Assembly: GCF_030381805.1 (NCBI RefSeq)
Contig: NZ_JAUDRH010000017.1
Location: 171,202-235,201 of the forward strand
Direction of reading: 5' to 3'
DNA length: 64,000 nucleotides
DNA from: Chlorogloeopsis sp. ULAP01
GTDB taxonomy: Bacteria; Cyanobacteriota; Cyanobacteriia; Cyanobacteriales; Nostocaceae
The notes beneath the pieces are model-generated. The model saw only the letters and a program-made list of their open reading frames with translations, did no database searches and had not been told where the DNA came from. Shown in pieces: positions 27,397 to 35,558 of this stretch. The position numbers and the translations under genes were made by a program. Within the stretch, counting starts at the first letter, position 1. Every line of letters begins with the position of its first letter.

Positions 27397-27918
27397 TCAC
27401 CAATCCAACCGACCATCATTCATAAAATAAGGAGCGCCTGGAAAGGAGAGGGTTTGGATAATATGGTCGAAATAAGGGGTGACTTCCGCAGCATCTTCAT
27501 CACCAAGCAGTGCTTGAGCTTCTTCTTTAATACAGCGCACTGCCTCAACCCAATTAGAAAGTGGAATTCCTAAAGATTCATACATTTGTTGCATTCCTAC
27601 TGTGCCAATTTCTGTTAGAGGCTGCTCGCTCCCTGCCAAAACACAATAGGCAACTAAACGGATATACCAACCTTGATCGCGTTGACAGGAAGCTGTTTTC
27701 CTCATATTGCCGCTATTACTGGGTGTTACCGGACACCGCTTCCAGAATTTTTGACTAGCTTTTTCTACAAGCCTATTTTGGTTACTAGCCAAAGCTGTAG
27801 CAATGCGAATCCGTTTATCTCCCGAATGGCAAAAATTTTGAATCATGCGGATTTCTCCGGGAGTAGGATAGCGCATTTGTTCGTCAGCGTTCTCAATTAC
27901 TTGCTTTACGAGACTCAT
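27397..27918 (-). CDS. Allophycocyanin alpha-type subunit (ApcD paralogue, FaRLiP)
   Basis: A 173-residue phycobiliprotein. The chromophore Cys lies in KTASCQRDQGWYIRL, and the helical globin-like fold (MQQMYESLGIPLSNWVEA, AAEVTPYFDHIIQTL) is complete. Trp/Gln at the bilin pocket instead of the usual LDYYLRY shows an ApcD-like, red-shifted subtype. The C-terminus is about 15 residues longer than its paralogues (FPGAPYFMNDGRLDW). It is the last allophycocyanin gene before psbD3. Which of ApcD2, D3 or D5 it is cannot be settled by eye; position suggests ApcD3. Confidence 0.85.
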   Translation of the reverse strand: MSLVKQVIENADEQMRYPTPGEIRMIQNFCHSGDKRIRIATALASNQNRLVEKASQKFWKRCPVTPSNSGNMRKTASCQRDQGWYIRLVAYCVLAGSEQPLTEIGTVGMQQMYESLGIPLSNWVEAVRCIKEEAQALLGDEDAAEVTPYFDHIIQTLSFPGAPYFMNDGRLDW

Positions 27919-28070
27919 ATCTATTTTGGATTTTAGATTTACTGGTTATTAATCTCGTCTCCTTTCTCTATAAGAGCCAGAGGCTCTAGTTTTCACCTGC
28001 CAGGTTGAACCTGGTAACGAGATGGTGGGCTGCTGCCTCCGAGCTATCACCAAAACCAAATCTTTTCCAA

Positions 28071-30344
28071 TCAGGCAGGATTGACATAGCTGTCTGCACT
28101 TTCAGACTCAATCACTGGAGCAGCTTGCGCGTATGTTAATTCTGGTTCCAGTTTTTGTTCTTGGACGTTAGTCTCACACCCGTTTACTAACTCTGACAAA
28201 GTTTGTGTTTGTCCGTTGCGGTGGTTGGGAACAAACCTGTCTAATTCTGATGTTGACGACAGCAAAGATTTTGCCGATAGATTTACAGCGTAAGATGATT
28301 TAGGCGATCGCATTGCAAAACCTCTGGGTGTAACATAACGTTCATAAGGAACCGTATCTTCCCCAAAAGTTTGCATATATTCTGGGCTATCGATCATTTC
28401 ATCAATCAGTGCATAAAAGCCTTGATTTGCAGAGATGTCGTAGTAATGATTCATTTCTTGTCGCCCGTAGGTAGGACGACCCAACAAGCGCCGATGGATG
28501 TATTCAATCGCCTTGGTTACGTACAGTGGTTCCCAAAACATACTGCGGAATAATTTAGATTTGGCTAACTGGCGGATAAACTCCCGCATTGTAATTGCAC
28601 CACTTAGTAAGGCTGATTCTGCGACTGTTATACGCTGACCTTCAAAGACATCACGCCCAAATACCTGCCGATAAGCTCCCTGAATCACTGCGGGCAAAGA
28701 ATTTTTCGTAAGGCTGACATTGGGTGGTGCTTGTTTGCCATTCACCAGAGATGTTGTGTGTAATTTCTCTGGATGATCTAACTTAATTACCCTTCCCAAA
28801 GTGCCTGGAACTTGTCCCAAACCATCAGAACTAATCAGAATGCGGCGGTTATCTTTACCAAAGGGTGCAGGACTGTGGAGAGTCGTTGCGGGTAAAGTAT
28901 CTACAGGAAAAATTGCACCAAATTGAATTTCGAGAGGGTCGTTACCAGAACCATAAGGATGCTGATTGGGTAAGGGTTTGGTATATTTGCCAAACAGTGT
29001 CACAAATTGGGGTACTTTGTGAACAGCAGCGCTGTACTTAAACAAATCTATCTGCGGCCCCCAATTACGGCACTCCTGAGCTTCTTGTCCCAAGCCACGC
29101 AGATATGGTACTGTTTCCTCGCCAAAGTAGTCAGCGTATTCTTGGGAATCTACCAAAGTATCAACTAGTTTAGGTAAACCACCTTTGGTAACTACAGCAA
29201 AGTCTGCTTGGAATTCTTCGAGAGAACTCAATCCCCTTCCCAAAAAGTGACGCATTGCCAGTTCAATTACGCGGCTGATGGTGTATGGCTCCCAGAAAAG
29301 TCTGCGGTAGAGGCGAGATTTACCTAAACGACGAACAAACTCCTTCATGGAAATTTGTCCACCCTTAACTTGAGACTCCAATTCATCTACAGCGAAACCA
29401 TAAGTAGCAGTAACATCGCACTCAAAAACTTGGCGATAGGCAGCTTTAATTACGGCTTGCTTTTCCGTCTCTAGTAAAACTGACTTCATTACATATTTGA
29501 GTCGTACTTGGGAGGCGATCGCATAACTTTGGGGCAATACCAAACCCTGCTGTTCGTTGGAAACGCCAATTCTAAGTTGGGCTGGAGGTTTTTCAACAAG
29601 ATATTCCGATATCAATACTTCAAAATTGTGCTTAATAATTTCCTGCGCCTCAGGATCATTTGCAAAGTAGCTGAGAGATTGACGTTGCATTTCCTTCAGA
29701 GCAACTACAGTAGCATCTGTTACATCTTCTGGGATAACTCCGCGCAATCCTCTAGCATTAGCTGACAAAATACTAGTATCACCAGCAACAATTGCAAAAG
29801 TTATATACCGTAAAAACCATGCTAAGTCTCGCATAGACCGTTTCATTCTCGTCGGCCCGTAGCGAGAAATATTGATAAAACGGAAACCCTCTGGAAGCGG
29901 TTCTCTATCAGTGAAGAGGGTACGCGCTTGTTCCCACCAAGCGCTTAAAGGATTGAAAAACCTTGGCGTTGGTAATAAATTTACCCGTTCCCGATCCGGA
30001 ACATAACCATTTCTGCGGGCTGCACTTAGATAATCCTCACCCACATAGTAACCAGAACCAGGCAATCCTAAAGGATCTTGGGGTTTTTCCAAGTAATCCA
30101 TTGGAAAACCACCAACAAAAATCCGATTTGCCCCCACAGATACAATTTCGTCTGCATTTTTAGTTAGCGTTTCTACAATTTCTAAACGCTTATTACCAGA
30201 ACTAAAAAATGAATTGAGTTCTTGAAGTTCAGTACGCTTTAAACAGCGGTCTTGTTGTTCTGCTTGTGAAATAACTGCAATAGGTACAGTTTGATATTGT
30301 TGTGGATGAGCAACTGAACTATTACTACTTGCTTTAGCACTCAT
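28071..30344 (-). CDS. apcE2: Phycobilisome core-membrane linker, far-red paralogue (ApcE2)
   Basis: A 757-residue linker: an N-terminal phycobiliprotein-like domain (about 1-240) followed by two Pfam00427-type linker repeats (each with AAYRQVFECDVT or GAYRQVFGRDVF and LAKSKLFRSMFWEP). The chromophore loop reads RGVIPEDVTDATVVAL: the Cys that attaches phycocyanobilin in ordinary ApcE is absent, which is the hallmark of ApcE2, where the bilin is bound non-covalently and strongly red-shifted (known for the family). Only two linker repeats predict a small, bicylindrical core. Confidence 0.95.
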   Translation of the reverse strand: MSAKASSNSSVAHPQQYQTVPIAVISQAEQQDRCLKRTELQELNSFFSSGNKRLEIVETLTKNADEIVSVGANRIFVGGFPMDYLEKPQDPLGLPGSGYYVGEDYLSAARRNGYVPDRERVNLLPTPRFFNPLSAWWEQARTLFTDREPLPEGFRFINISRYGPTRMKRSMRDLAWFLRYITFAIVAGDTSILSANARGLRGVIPEDVTDATVVALKEMQRQSLSYFANDPEAQEIIKHNFEVLISEYLVEKPPAQLRIGVSNEQQGLVLPQSYAIASQVRLKYVMKSVLLETEKQAVIKAAYRQVFECDVTATYGFAVDELESQVKGGQISMKEFVRRLGKSRLYRRLFWEPYTISRVIELAMRHFLGRGLSSLEEFQADFAVVTKGGLPKLVDTLVDSQEYADYFGEETVPYLRGLGQEAQECRNWGPQIDLFKYSAAVHKVPQFVTLFGKYTKPLPNQHPYGSGNDPLEIQFGAIFPVDTLPATTLHSPAPFGKDNRRILISSDGLGQVPGTLGRVIKLDHPEKLHTTSLVNGKQAPPNVSLTKNSLPAVIQGAYRQVFGRDVFEGQRITVAESALLSGAITMREFIRQLAKSKLFRSMFWEPLYVTKAIEYIHRRLLGRPTYGRQEMNHYYDISANQGFYALIDEMIDSPEYMQTFGEDTVPYERYVTPRGFAMRSPKSSYAVNLSAKSLLSSTSELDRFVPNHRNGQTQTLSELVNGCETNVQEQKLEPELTYAQAAPVIESESADSYVNPA

Positions 30345-30414
30345 TTAACTTTGTCCTTTGTTATTTGTCCTCTGTCAAATGACCAATGACTAATGACTAG
30401 TGACCAATGCCCAA

Positions 30415-30894
30415 TCAAGGCATCAAACTCTTAATCAAATAGTCAAAATAAGGTGCTACTTCGGCAGCATCTTCTAAAGTAAATAAGTCTAAAGATACTT
30501 CTTTGAGGCAACGAATTGCTTCCACTAGATTGGGTAGGGGAATTTCTAGTGATTCGTACATTTCTTTGACTCCAATAGTGCCAATTTCTGCTAGAGGCTC
30601 TACATCTCCCACTACCAAAGCATAAGTAATCAAACGAATGTACCAACTTTGGTCGCGCAAGCACGAATTCCGATACATTCTATTGCCGCTATTACTAGGC
30701 GTATTTGGACAGCGTTCCCAAAATTTTAGACTTGCCTTTTCTACAATTGTTTTTTCATTTTCCGTCAGAGTCACGGCAAAATTCAGCCGAGAAACTCCAT
30801 TTTCATAAAATTCTTGAATGGCGCGTAACTCACCAGCGTTGAGATATCGAGCTTCGCGATCGGCATTCACAATTGATTTTATAATAATGCTCAT
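30415..30894 (-). CDS. Allophycocyanin alpha-type subunit (ApcD paralogue, FaRLiP)
   Basis: A 159-residue phycobiliprotein with the bilin Cys in YRNSCLRDQSWYIRL and the C-terminal AAEVAPYFDYLIKSL. It shares the NTPSNSGN loop with the other two alpha-type paralogues here and differs from standard ApcA in the bilin pocket. It lies between apcB2 and apcE2 on the same strand. Position suggests ApcD2; this is tentative. Confidence 0.85.
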   Translation of the reverse strand: MSIIIKSIVNADREARYLNAGELRAIQEFYENGVSRLNFAVTLTENEKTIVEKASLKFWERCPNTPSNSGNRMYRNSCLRDQSWYIRLITYALVVGDVEPLAEIGTIGVKEMYESLEIPLPNLVEAIRCLKEVSLDLFTLEDAAEVAPYFDYLIKSLMP

Positions 30895-31036
30895 TGGTAA
30901 TAGAGAATTGTTAATTGGTAATAGATAAAAGGGAACAGGGAACAGGGTTGGGGGAAAAGTAGGTCGTCCACAAGGGGCGAGATTTTAAACCTTTACCTCC
31001 TTTCATACTGAATCTCTATTCCCCATTCCTTGCTTT

Positions 31037-31522
31037 TTAACTCAAGCCAGAGGCGATGTAATCGAAATAGACACCCATTTCCTTACCTGCATCAACACCT
31101 ATCATGCTATTAGTTACTTCCTTCATTGCTTGCACTGCTCGTATAGTTGCACCAATGGGAACGCCCAAAGAGTTATAAGTTTCCCTCAAACCATTCAGAA
31201 TACGCTCGTCTAGAATTGAGGGATCACCAGCCAACATGGCGTAGGTAGCATAGCGTAAAAAGTAATCTAAGTCTCGAACACAAGCAGCATAACGACGACA
31301 GGTATACATATTGCCACCAGGAGCGGTGATGTCTGTATAAAGCAGAGATTTAGCTACTGCTTTAGTAACGATAGTTTTAGCATTTGCACTAATCGTAGTA
31401 GCAGCACGCGCTCGCATATCACCAGTGTGATAGTAATGTTGTAGCTTATCTAAAGAATTATTATCCAGGTATTTGCCTTGAACATCAGAAGAATTAATCA
31501 AAGAAGTAATGGCGTCTTGCAT
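31037..31522 (-). CDS. apcB2: Allophycocyanin beta subunit, far-red paralogue (ApcB2)
   Basis: A 161-residue beta-type subunit. It has the beta signature GGNMYTCRRYAACVRDLDY, which includes the methylated-Asn site and the bilin Cys, and the canonical ending GKEMGVYFDYIASGLS. It is the only beta-type gene in the cluster and must pair with the three alpha-type paralogues around it to make far-red-absorbing core trimers (known for FaRLiP; inferred here). Confidence 0.92.
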   Translation of the reverse strand: MQDAITSLINSSDVQGKYLDNNSLDKLQHYYHTGDMRARAATTISANAKTIVTKAVAKSLLYTDITAPGGNMYTCRRYAACVRDLDYFLRYATYAMLAGDPSILDERILNGLRETYNSLGVPIGATIRAVQAMKEVTNSMIGVDAGKEMGVYFDYIASGLS

Positions 31523-31646
31523 AACCTTGTGTCCTTAATTTGAGTCTTCAAGTAATCGGAGTAATAAATTTTTAAGAAAAGACGAAAAATGAAGTATAAA
31601 TTTATCTTTTATTTTTCATACTTCATTCTTCATTGGCTTATCATTT

Positions 31647-32123
31647 CTATGACAAAGCTCTAATTATGTAATCGAAATATGGCCCTACTTCAACAGCATC
31701 TTCCTCACTCATCATGGATACAGCTTCTTCTTTAATACAGCGCATTGCTTCGACTATATTTCTGAGTGGAATCTCTAAATTGTTATACATTTCTTTAATG
31801 CCAACAGTGCCTATTTCTTCCAAGGGTTTCTCACTGCCCGCCAAGACTGAGTAAGCAACTAAGCGAACATACCAACCTTGATCGCGTTGACAGGAAGCGG
31901 TTTTCCGTTCGTTACCACTATTACTAGGAGTATTCGGGCAACGTTCCCAGAATCTCTGGCTGCCACGTTGCACAATTAGTTGTTCATTTTCTGCCAATAT
32001 TTTTGCAATCCGAATGCGTTGCTCTCCTGTTTTGACAAAGTCTTGAAAAATTCTTAGCTCTTTAGGAGCAGGATAGCGAGATTCACTGTCAGCATTGAGA
32101 ATTAATTCGGTGACAACGCTCAT
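31647..32123 (-). CDS. Allophycocyanin alpha-type subunit (ApcD paralogue, FaRLiP)
   Basis: A 158-residue phycobiliprotein with the bilin Cys in KTASCQRDQGWYVRL and the ending VEVGPYFDYIIRALS. It is closest to the gene at 27397-27918 (identical KTASCQRDQGWY) and so may reflect duplication within the cluster. It is the first allophycocyanin gene after psbA3. Position suggests ApcD5; this is tentative. Confidence 0.85.
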   Translation of the reverse strand: MSVVTELILNADSESRYPAPKELRIFQDFVKTGEQRIRIAKILAENEQLIVQRGSQRFWERCPNTPSNSGNERKTASCQRDQGWYVRLVAYSVLAGSEKPLEEIGTVGIKEMYNNLEIPLRNIVEAMRCIKEEAVSMMSEEDAVEVGPYFDYIIRALS

Positions 32124-32165
32124 AAATTACTCCTGATTTTTTTAGTTAGTGGTTAGTAGTTAGTA

Positions 32166-32258
32166 GGGGAGGCAGCGCGTTGTAGCGACTGCCGTGCGGT
32201 TTTGTTGATGATTTTTGGGTTAAAACCGACAATTTATCTTTTAAACTCGCCCGTACAG
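32166..32258. repeat. Interspersed palindromic repeat (GGAGGCAGCGCG family)
   Basis: Contains GGGGAGGCAGCGCGTTGTAG, a TTTTGTTGATGATTTTTGGG segment, AAAACCGACA and a CGCCCGTACAG end. The same modules recur in inverse orientation at about 59560-59635 and in part at 63811-64000. It lies in the psbA3-to-phycobiliprotein gap (32124-32375), the only long gap inside this operon. Confidence 0.6.
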
Positions 32259-32375
32259 TGATTAGTAGTTAGTGGTTAGTAGGTTATAAATAACAACCAA
32301 CTAACAACCAACAACAAATTGATTAGGAAATGGTTCAGTTGCCAGGGAGGAATCAAACTGACAACTGAAAACCAA

Positions 32376-33461
32376 CTAGGCAGTGATGGAAGGTGCTGTG
32401 ATTGCTACAGGAATAGCTTCACCACAGGCAAGATCTAGTGGGAAATTATGAGCATTCCGTTCGTGCATCACTTCAAAACCTAAGTTTGCCCGATTCAAAA
32501 CATCAGCCCAACTGGGAAGTACGCGTCCCTGGGAATCAAGGATGGAATTATTAAAGTTGAAGCCATTCAGGTTAAACGCCATTGTGCTGATGCCTATAGC
32601 AGTACCCCAAATACAAATCACCGGCCAAGCTGCAAGGAAAAAGTGCAAGGAACGGCTATTGTTAAAGCTGGCGTACTGGAAAATTAGGCGACCAAAGTAA
32701 CCATGCGCTGCAACAATATTATAGGTCTCTTGTTCTTGACCAAATTTGTAACCGTAGTTCTGCGATTCTAATTCTGTGGTTTCACGAATGAGACTAGATG
32801 TCACTAGCGAACCGTGCATTGCACAGAACAGCGAACCTCCCAAGACTCCAGCGACTCCAATCATGTGTAAGGGATGCATGAGAATGTTATGTTCGGCTTG
32901 GAACACAAACATAAAATTGAAAGTGCCGCTAATACCCATAGGCAGTCCATCAGAGAAGCTACCTTGTCCAATTGGGTAAATCAAGAATACTGAAGTTGTC
33001 GCAGCAAGAGGAGCGCTGTAGGCAACCGCAATCCAAGGACGCATTCCCAGACGGTATGATAATTCCCACTCACGCCCCATGTAGCAAGCAAGGGCTGGAA
33101 TGTAATGGAAACCTATCATCTGGTATGGCCCGCCATTGTAGAGCCATTCGTCCATAGAAGCTGCTTCCCAAATGGGGTAAAAGTGCAATCCAATCGCGTT
33201 GGACATGGGAACTACGGCGGCGGTAATGATATTGTTGCCGTAGAGTAGTGAACCGGATACTGGTTCGCGGATGCCGTCAATATCCACTGGAGGAGCAGCA
33301 ATAAAGGCGATCGTAAAGACGCAGATCGAAACACCTAGCAGGGGAATCATCAAGACACCGAACCAGCCAATATACAGGCGATTTTCGGTACTGGTGACCC
33401 AGTTGCAGAACCTTTCCCAAGTTGGGAAACGGCTTGTTGGTCGTGTGGAAATAGTAGTCAT
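32376..33461 (-). CDS. psbA3: Photosystem II D1, far-red paralogue (PsbA3)
   Basis: A 361-residue D1 protein from the ATG at 33461 (MTTISTRPTSRFPTWERF). All Mn4CaO5 ligands are present in standard positions: Asp170 (GSFSDGLPMG), Glu189 (FQAEHNIL), His332, Glu333 and His337 (VMHERNAHNF), Asp342 and the processed Ala344 (PLDLA followed by a CGEAIPVAITAPSITA tail). TyrZ (LIYPIGQ) and its partner His190 are kept. It is thus a working water-oxidising D1 for far-red photosystem II. It lies 30 bp downstream of chlF. Confidence 0.93.
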   Translation of the reverse strand: MTTISTRPTSRFPTWERFCNWVTSTENRLYIGWFGVLMIPLLGVSICVFTIAFIAAPPVDIDGIREPVSGSLLYGNNIITAAVVPMSNAIGLHFYPIWEAASMDEWLYNGGPYQMIGFHYIPALACYMGREWELSYRLGMRPWIAVAYSAPLAATTSVFLIYPIGQGSFSDGLPMGISGTFNFMFVFQAEHNILMHPLHMIGVAGVLGGSLFCAMHGSLVTSSLIRETTELESQNYGYKFGQEQETYNIVAAHGYFGRLIFQYASFNNSRSLHFFLAAWPVICIWGTAIGISTMAFNLNGFNFNNSILDSQGRVLPSWADVLNRANLGFEVMHERNAHNFPLDLACGEAIPVAITAPSITA

Positions 33462-33491
33462 AAAAAATTCCAAATTGAAAATTCAAGATGC

Positions 33492-34622
33492 CTACTTCCA
33501 AGGCACTACTTCACCTGCTGTTAAGTTTTCAGGGAAGTCATAAATATGGCGTTCATCTAAAATTTTTATCCCTAAAGAAGCCCAATCAATTGTGTCTGCC
33601 CAAGTGTGAATAATCTGCCCTTGGCTTTTGAGCTCAGGCTGATGAAATTGCAAGTAGTCAAAGTCAAAGGCAGCGATGTCTACACCTAAAGCCGCAGACC
33701 AAATTCCTGCTACTGGTAAAGCTGCCAAAAAGAAGTGCAATTTGCGAGAGTTAGGAAAACTAACACGCTGCCATATCAAGTGCCATAGGTAAACTTGGGC
33801 AGACCTAAAACTATAGGTTGGGTGTTGTTGACCAAGTTTATATCCTTTGTTAATTGATTCAGACTCGCTGTGATTGTGACTGCGAATTAGGGTAGATGTG
33901 ACTAAGGAACCATGCATTGCAGCTGCAAAAGCACCACCTAAAACCCCAATCACTCCTAACTGATGCAAAGGACTCATCAAGATGTTGTGGTCTGCTTGAA
34001 ACTGCAACATAAAGTGAAATGTGCCAGATATTCCTAAAGGCATTCCCGCAGATAAACTACCTTGTCCAACTGGATAAATTAACAGCACTGAAACGGATGC
34101 GGCGACGGGGGCGGTAAATGCTAAAGAAACCCACGGACGCATTCCCAAACGGTAACTCAATTCCCATTCCCGATCTTGATAGGCGATGATGCCAATCAAA
34201 AAATGCAGCACAATCAGTTGATATGGCCCGCCATTGTAAAGCCACTCATCTATAGAAGCAGCTTCCCAAATAGGATAAAAATGCAGACCAATTGCAGCCG
34301 ATGTTGGTACAACAGCAGCAGTGATAATGTTATTTCCAGAAAGTATTGAACCGGAAATTGGCGCACCTATTCCATCCATGTCTACAGGAGGAGCGGCGAT
34401 GATGGCGATGATAAAAACAGTCGCTGCTGTTAAGACGCAAGGAATCATCAACACACCAAACCAGCCAACGTATAATCTGTTTTCTGTGCTGGTAACCCAT
34501 GAACAAAATTTTTCCCAATAATTAACTTTTTTGCGTCTTTTTGAGAGTTTGTTTGCTGTTGGCTCAGAAGTGTAATCGCTACTATCTGAGGTTGCAATTA
34601 CATGATCTGACTCTAGCTTCAT
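33492..34622 (-). CDS. chlF: Chlorophyll f synthase, super-rogue D1 (ChlF/PsbA4)
   Basis: A 376-residue D1-like protein from the ATG at 34622 (MKLESDHVIATSDSS), with a longer polar N-terminus than D1. It keeps the chlorophyll and quinone His residues (SPLHQLGVIG, AAMHGSL, LHFFLAALP) and TyrZ (LIYPVGQ). The Mn ligands are lost: Asp170 is Ala (GSLSAGMPLG), Glu189 is Asp (FQADHNIL), His332 is Asp, His337 is Tyr, Asp342 is Asn and Ala344 is Thr (ILDERHIYDFPENLT). The QD pair (AYQDREWELSY, D1 positions 127-128) reported to be needed for chlorophyll f synthesis is present. It opens the minus-strand operon. Confidence 0.95.
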   Translation of the reverse strand: MKLESDHVIATSDSSDYTSEPTANKLSKRRKKVNYWEKFCSWVTSTENRLYVGWFGVLMIPCVLTAATVFIIAIIAAPPVDMDGIGAPISGSILSGNNIITAAVVPTSAAIGLHFYPIWEAASIDEWLYNGGPYQLIVLHFLIGIIAYQDREWELSYRLGMRPWVSLAFTAPVAASVSVLLIYPVGQGSLSAGMPLGISGTFHFMLQFQADHNILMSPLHQLGVIGVLGGAFAAAMHGSLVTSTLIRSHNHSESESINKGYKLGQQHPTYSFRSAQVYLWHLIWQRVSFPNSRKLHFFLAALPVAGIWSAALGVDIAAFDFDYLQFHQPELKSQGQIIHTWADTIDWASLGIKILDERHIYDFPENLTAGEVVPWK

Positions 34623-34756
34623 ACTTAATACATCCTTACGGAATGGGCAGGAGTTTCCATCGCAGCGCACTCTCACACTGGAGGCGATGGGCTATATGTT
34701 TGCAGTCAAACCTTCATCAGCTACGACGAAAATATTGTTCAAGATTTATGAAAAGC

Positions 34757-34789
34757 ACAATAGTGAAAAAACATGAAGAACTAATGAAG
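34757..34789 (-). promoter_or_regulatory. Candidate FaRLiP promoter motif upstream of chlF
   Basis: Read on the minus strand: CTTCAT, 5 nt, CTTCAT, 10 nt, TATTGT. The 11-bp period of the direct repeat suits an OmpR/PhoB-type activator such as RfpB, and TATTGT would serve as a -10 element. The same layout occurs upstream of psaA2 and of the extra receiver gene. It lies about 135 bp before the chlF start. Binding by RfpB is inferred. Confidence 0.55.
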
Positions 34790-34912
34790 AAATAAGTAAT
34801 CTTTACAAAACTTTACTAACTACTTGTCGATAAGTTAATTTGAGCAGGTTTTAGATAGTGGTTCGCAATCAGAACCTTAGTGGTGACTTTGCCTTGACAC
34901 GCTAGAAAACGA

Positions 34913-34943
34913 GTTCCCCGACTTCTTAGAGAAGTCGGGGAAC
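34913..34943. repeat. 14-bp inverted repeat hairpin in the chlF-rfpB intergenic region
   Basis: GTTCCCCGACTTCT, a 3-nt loop, and its complement. It belongs to a common cyanobacterial palindrome type. It sits in the 936-bp divergent region 34623-35558, which otherwise holds AT-rich promoter sequence, a HIP1 site and no plausible gene. Confidence 0.6.
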
Positions 34944-35558
34944 TGTAAAAAAGTACTCTAGAATTTATAAAAATAAGTAAAGAAAAGTAAAAAATATTAA
35001 AGCTAAGTAACTAAGTTTATGAGATATCTGTTAATAATGAGTGTTAATCTCAAACAAAATACACTTAGTCGCTCAGTTCTTCTAGAATGGGACAATGCTA
35101 GTAACATTTGTTGTGAGCAATCAGTTATTTTTTTATTAACCAAATTTTTTGATTCCCCTAATTTTGATTTTTTGGCGGTTATCTCCGAATCAATTTGTAG
35201 CTGACGCATTTTAACAACATACTTTCATTTTGTAGTCCTCGCTTTTCCAAAGATTGTGGAGCGATCGCATGGCAATTCTGAAACGCTGCTTGTTAAAAAA
35301 TGAAAGATAAAAAGGTGAGTATTCCCTGTTTATCTTTCTCTTCAATTCTTTATTTAACATCATCACAAAATGAACAGAAAAGTCAACTGAATTAATTGCG
35401 AATATCACGCTTGAGCAATCGGCGTAGAAATTGTTAAATCAGTAAACAGTGAAAAAGTGAAAAAATTGATAACTGGTAACTGATAACTGGTAACTGTTAA
35501 AGTCAAAAACCCAAGCGTGTAATTCCATATATTCCGATTACTAATAGGGCGATATTTC

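Noticed and set aside
31590..31640. CTTCAT repeats between apcB2 and the next apc gene as a fourth promoter motif
   Set aside because: They form an inverted repeat (ATGAAGTAT / ATACTTCAT) and lack the 11-bp direct-repeat spacing and -10-like hexamer of the other three.
34623..35558. Possible small gene or RNA in the chlF-rfpB intergenic region
   Set aside because: Short frames there have no coding character; apart from one hairpin and the promoter motif I see no RNA-like structure.
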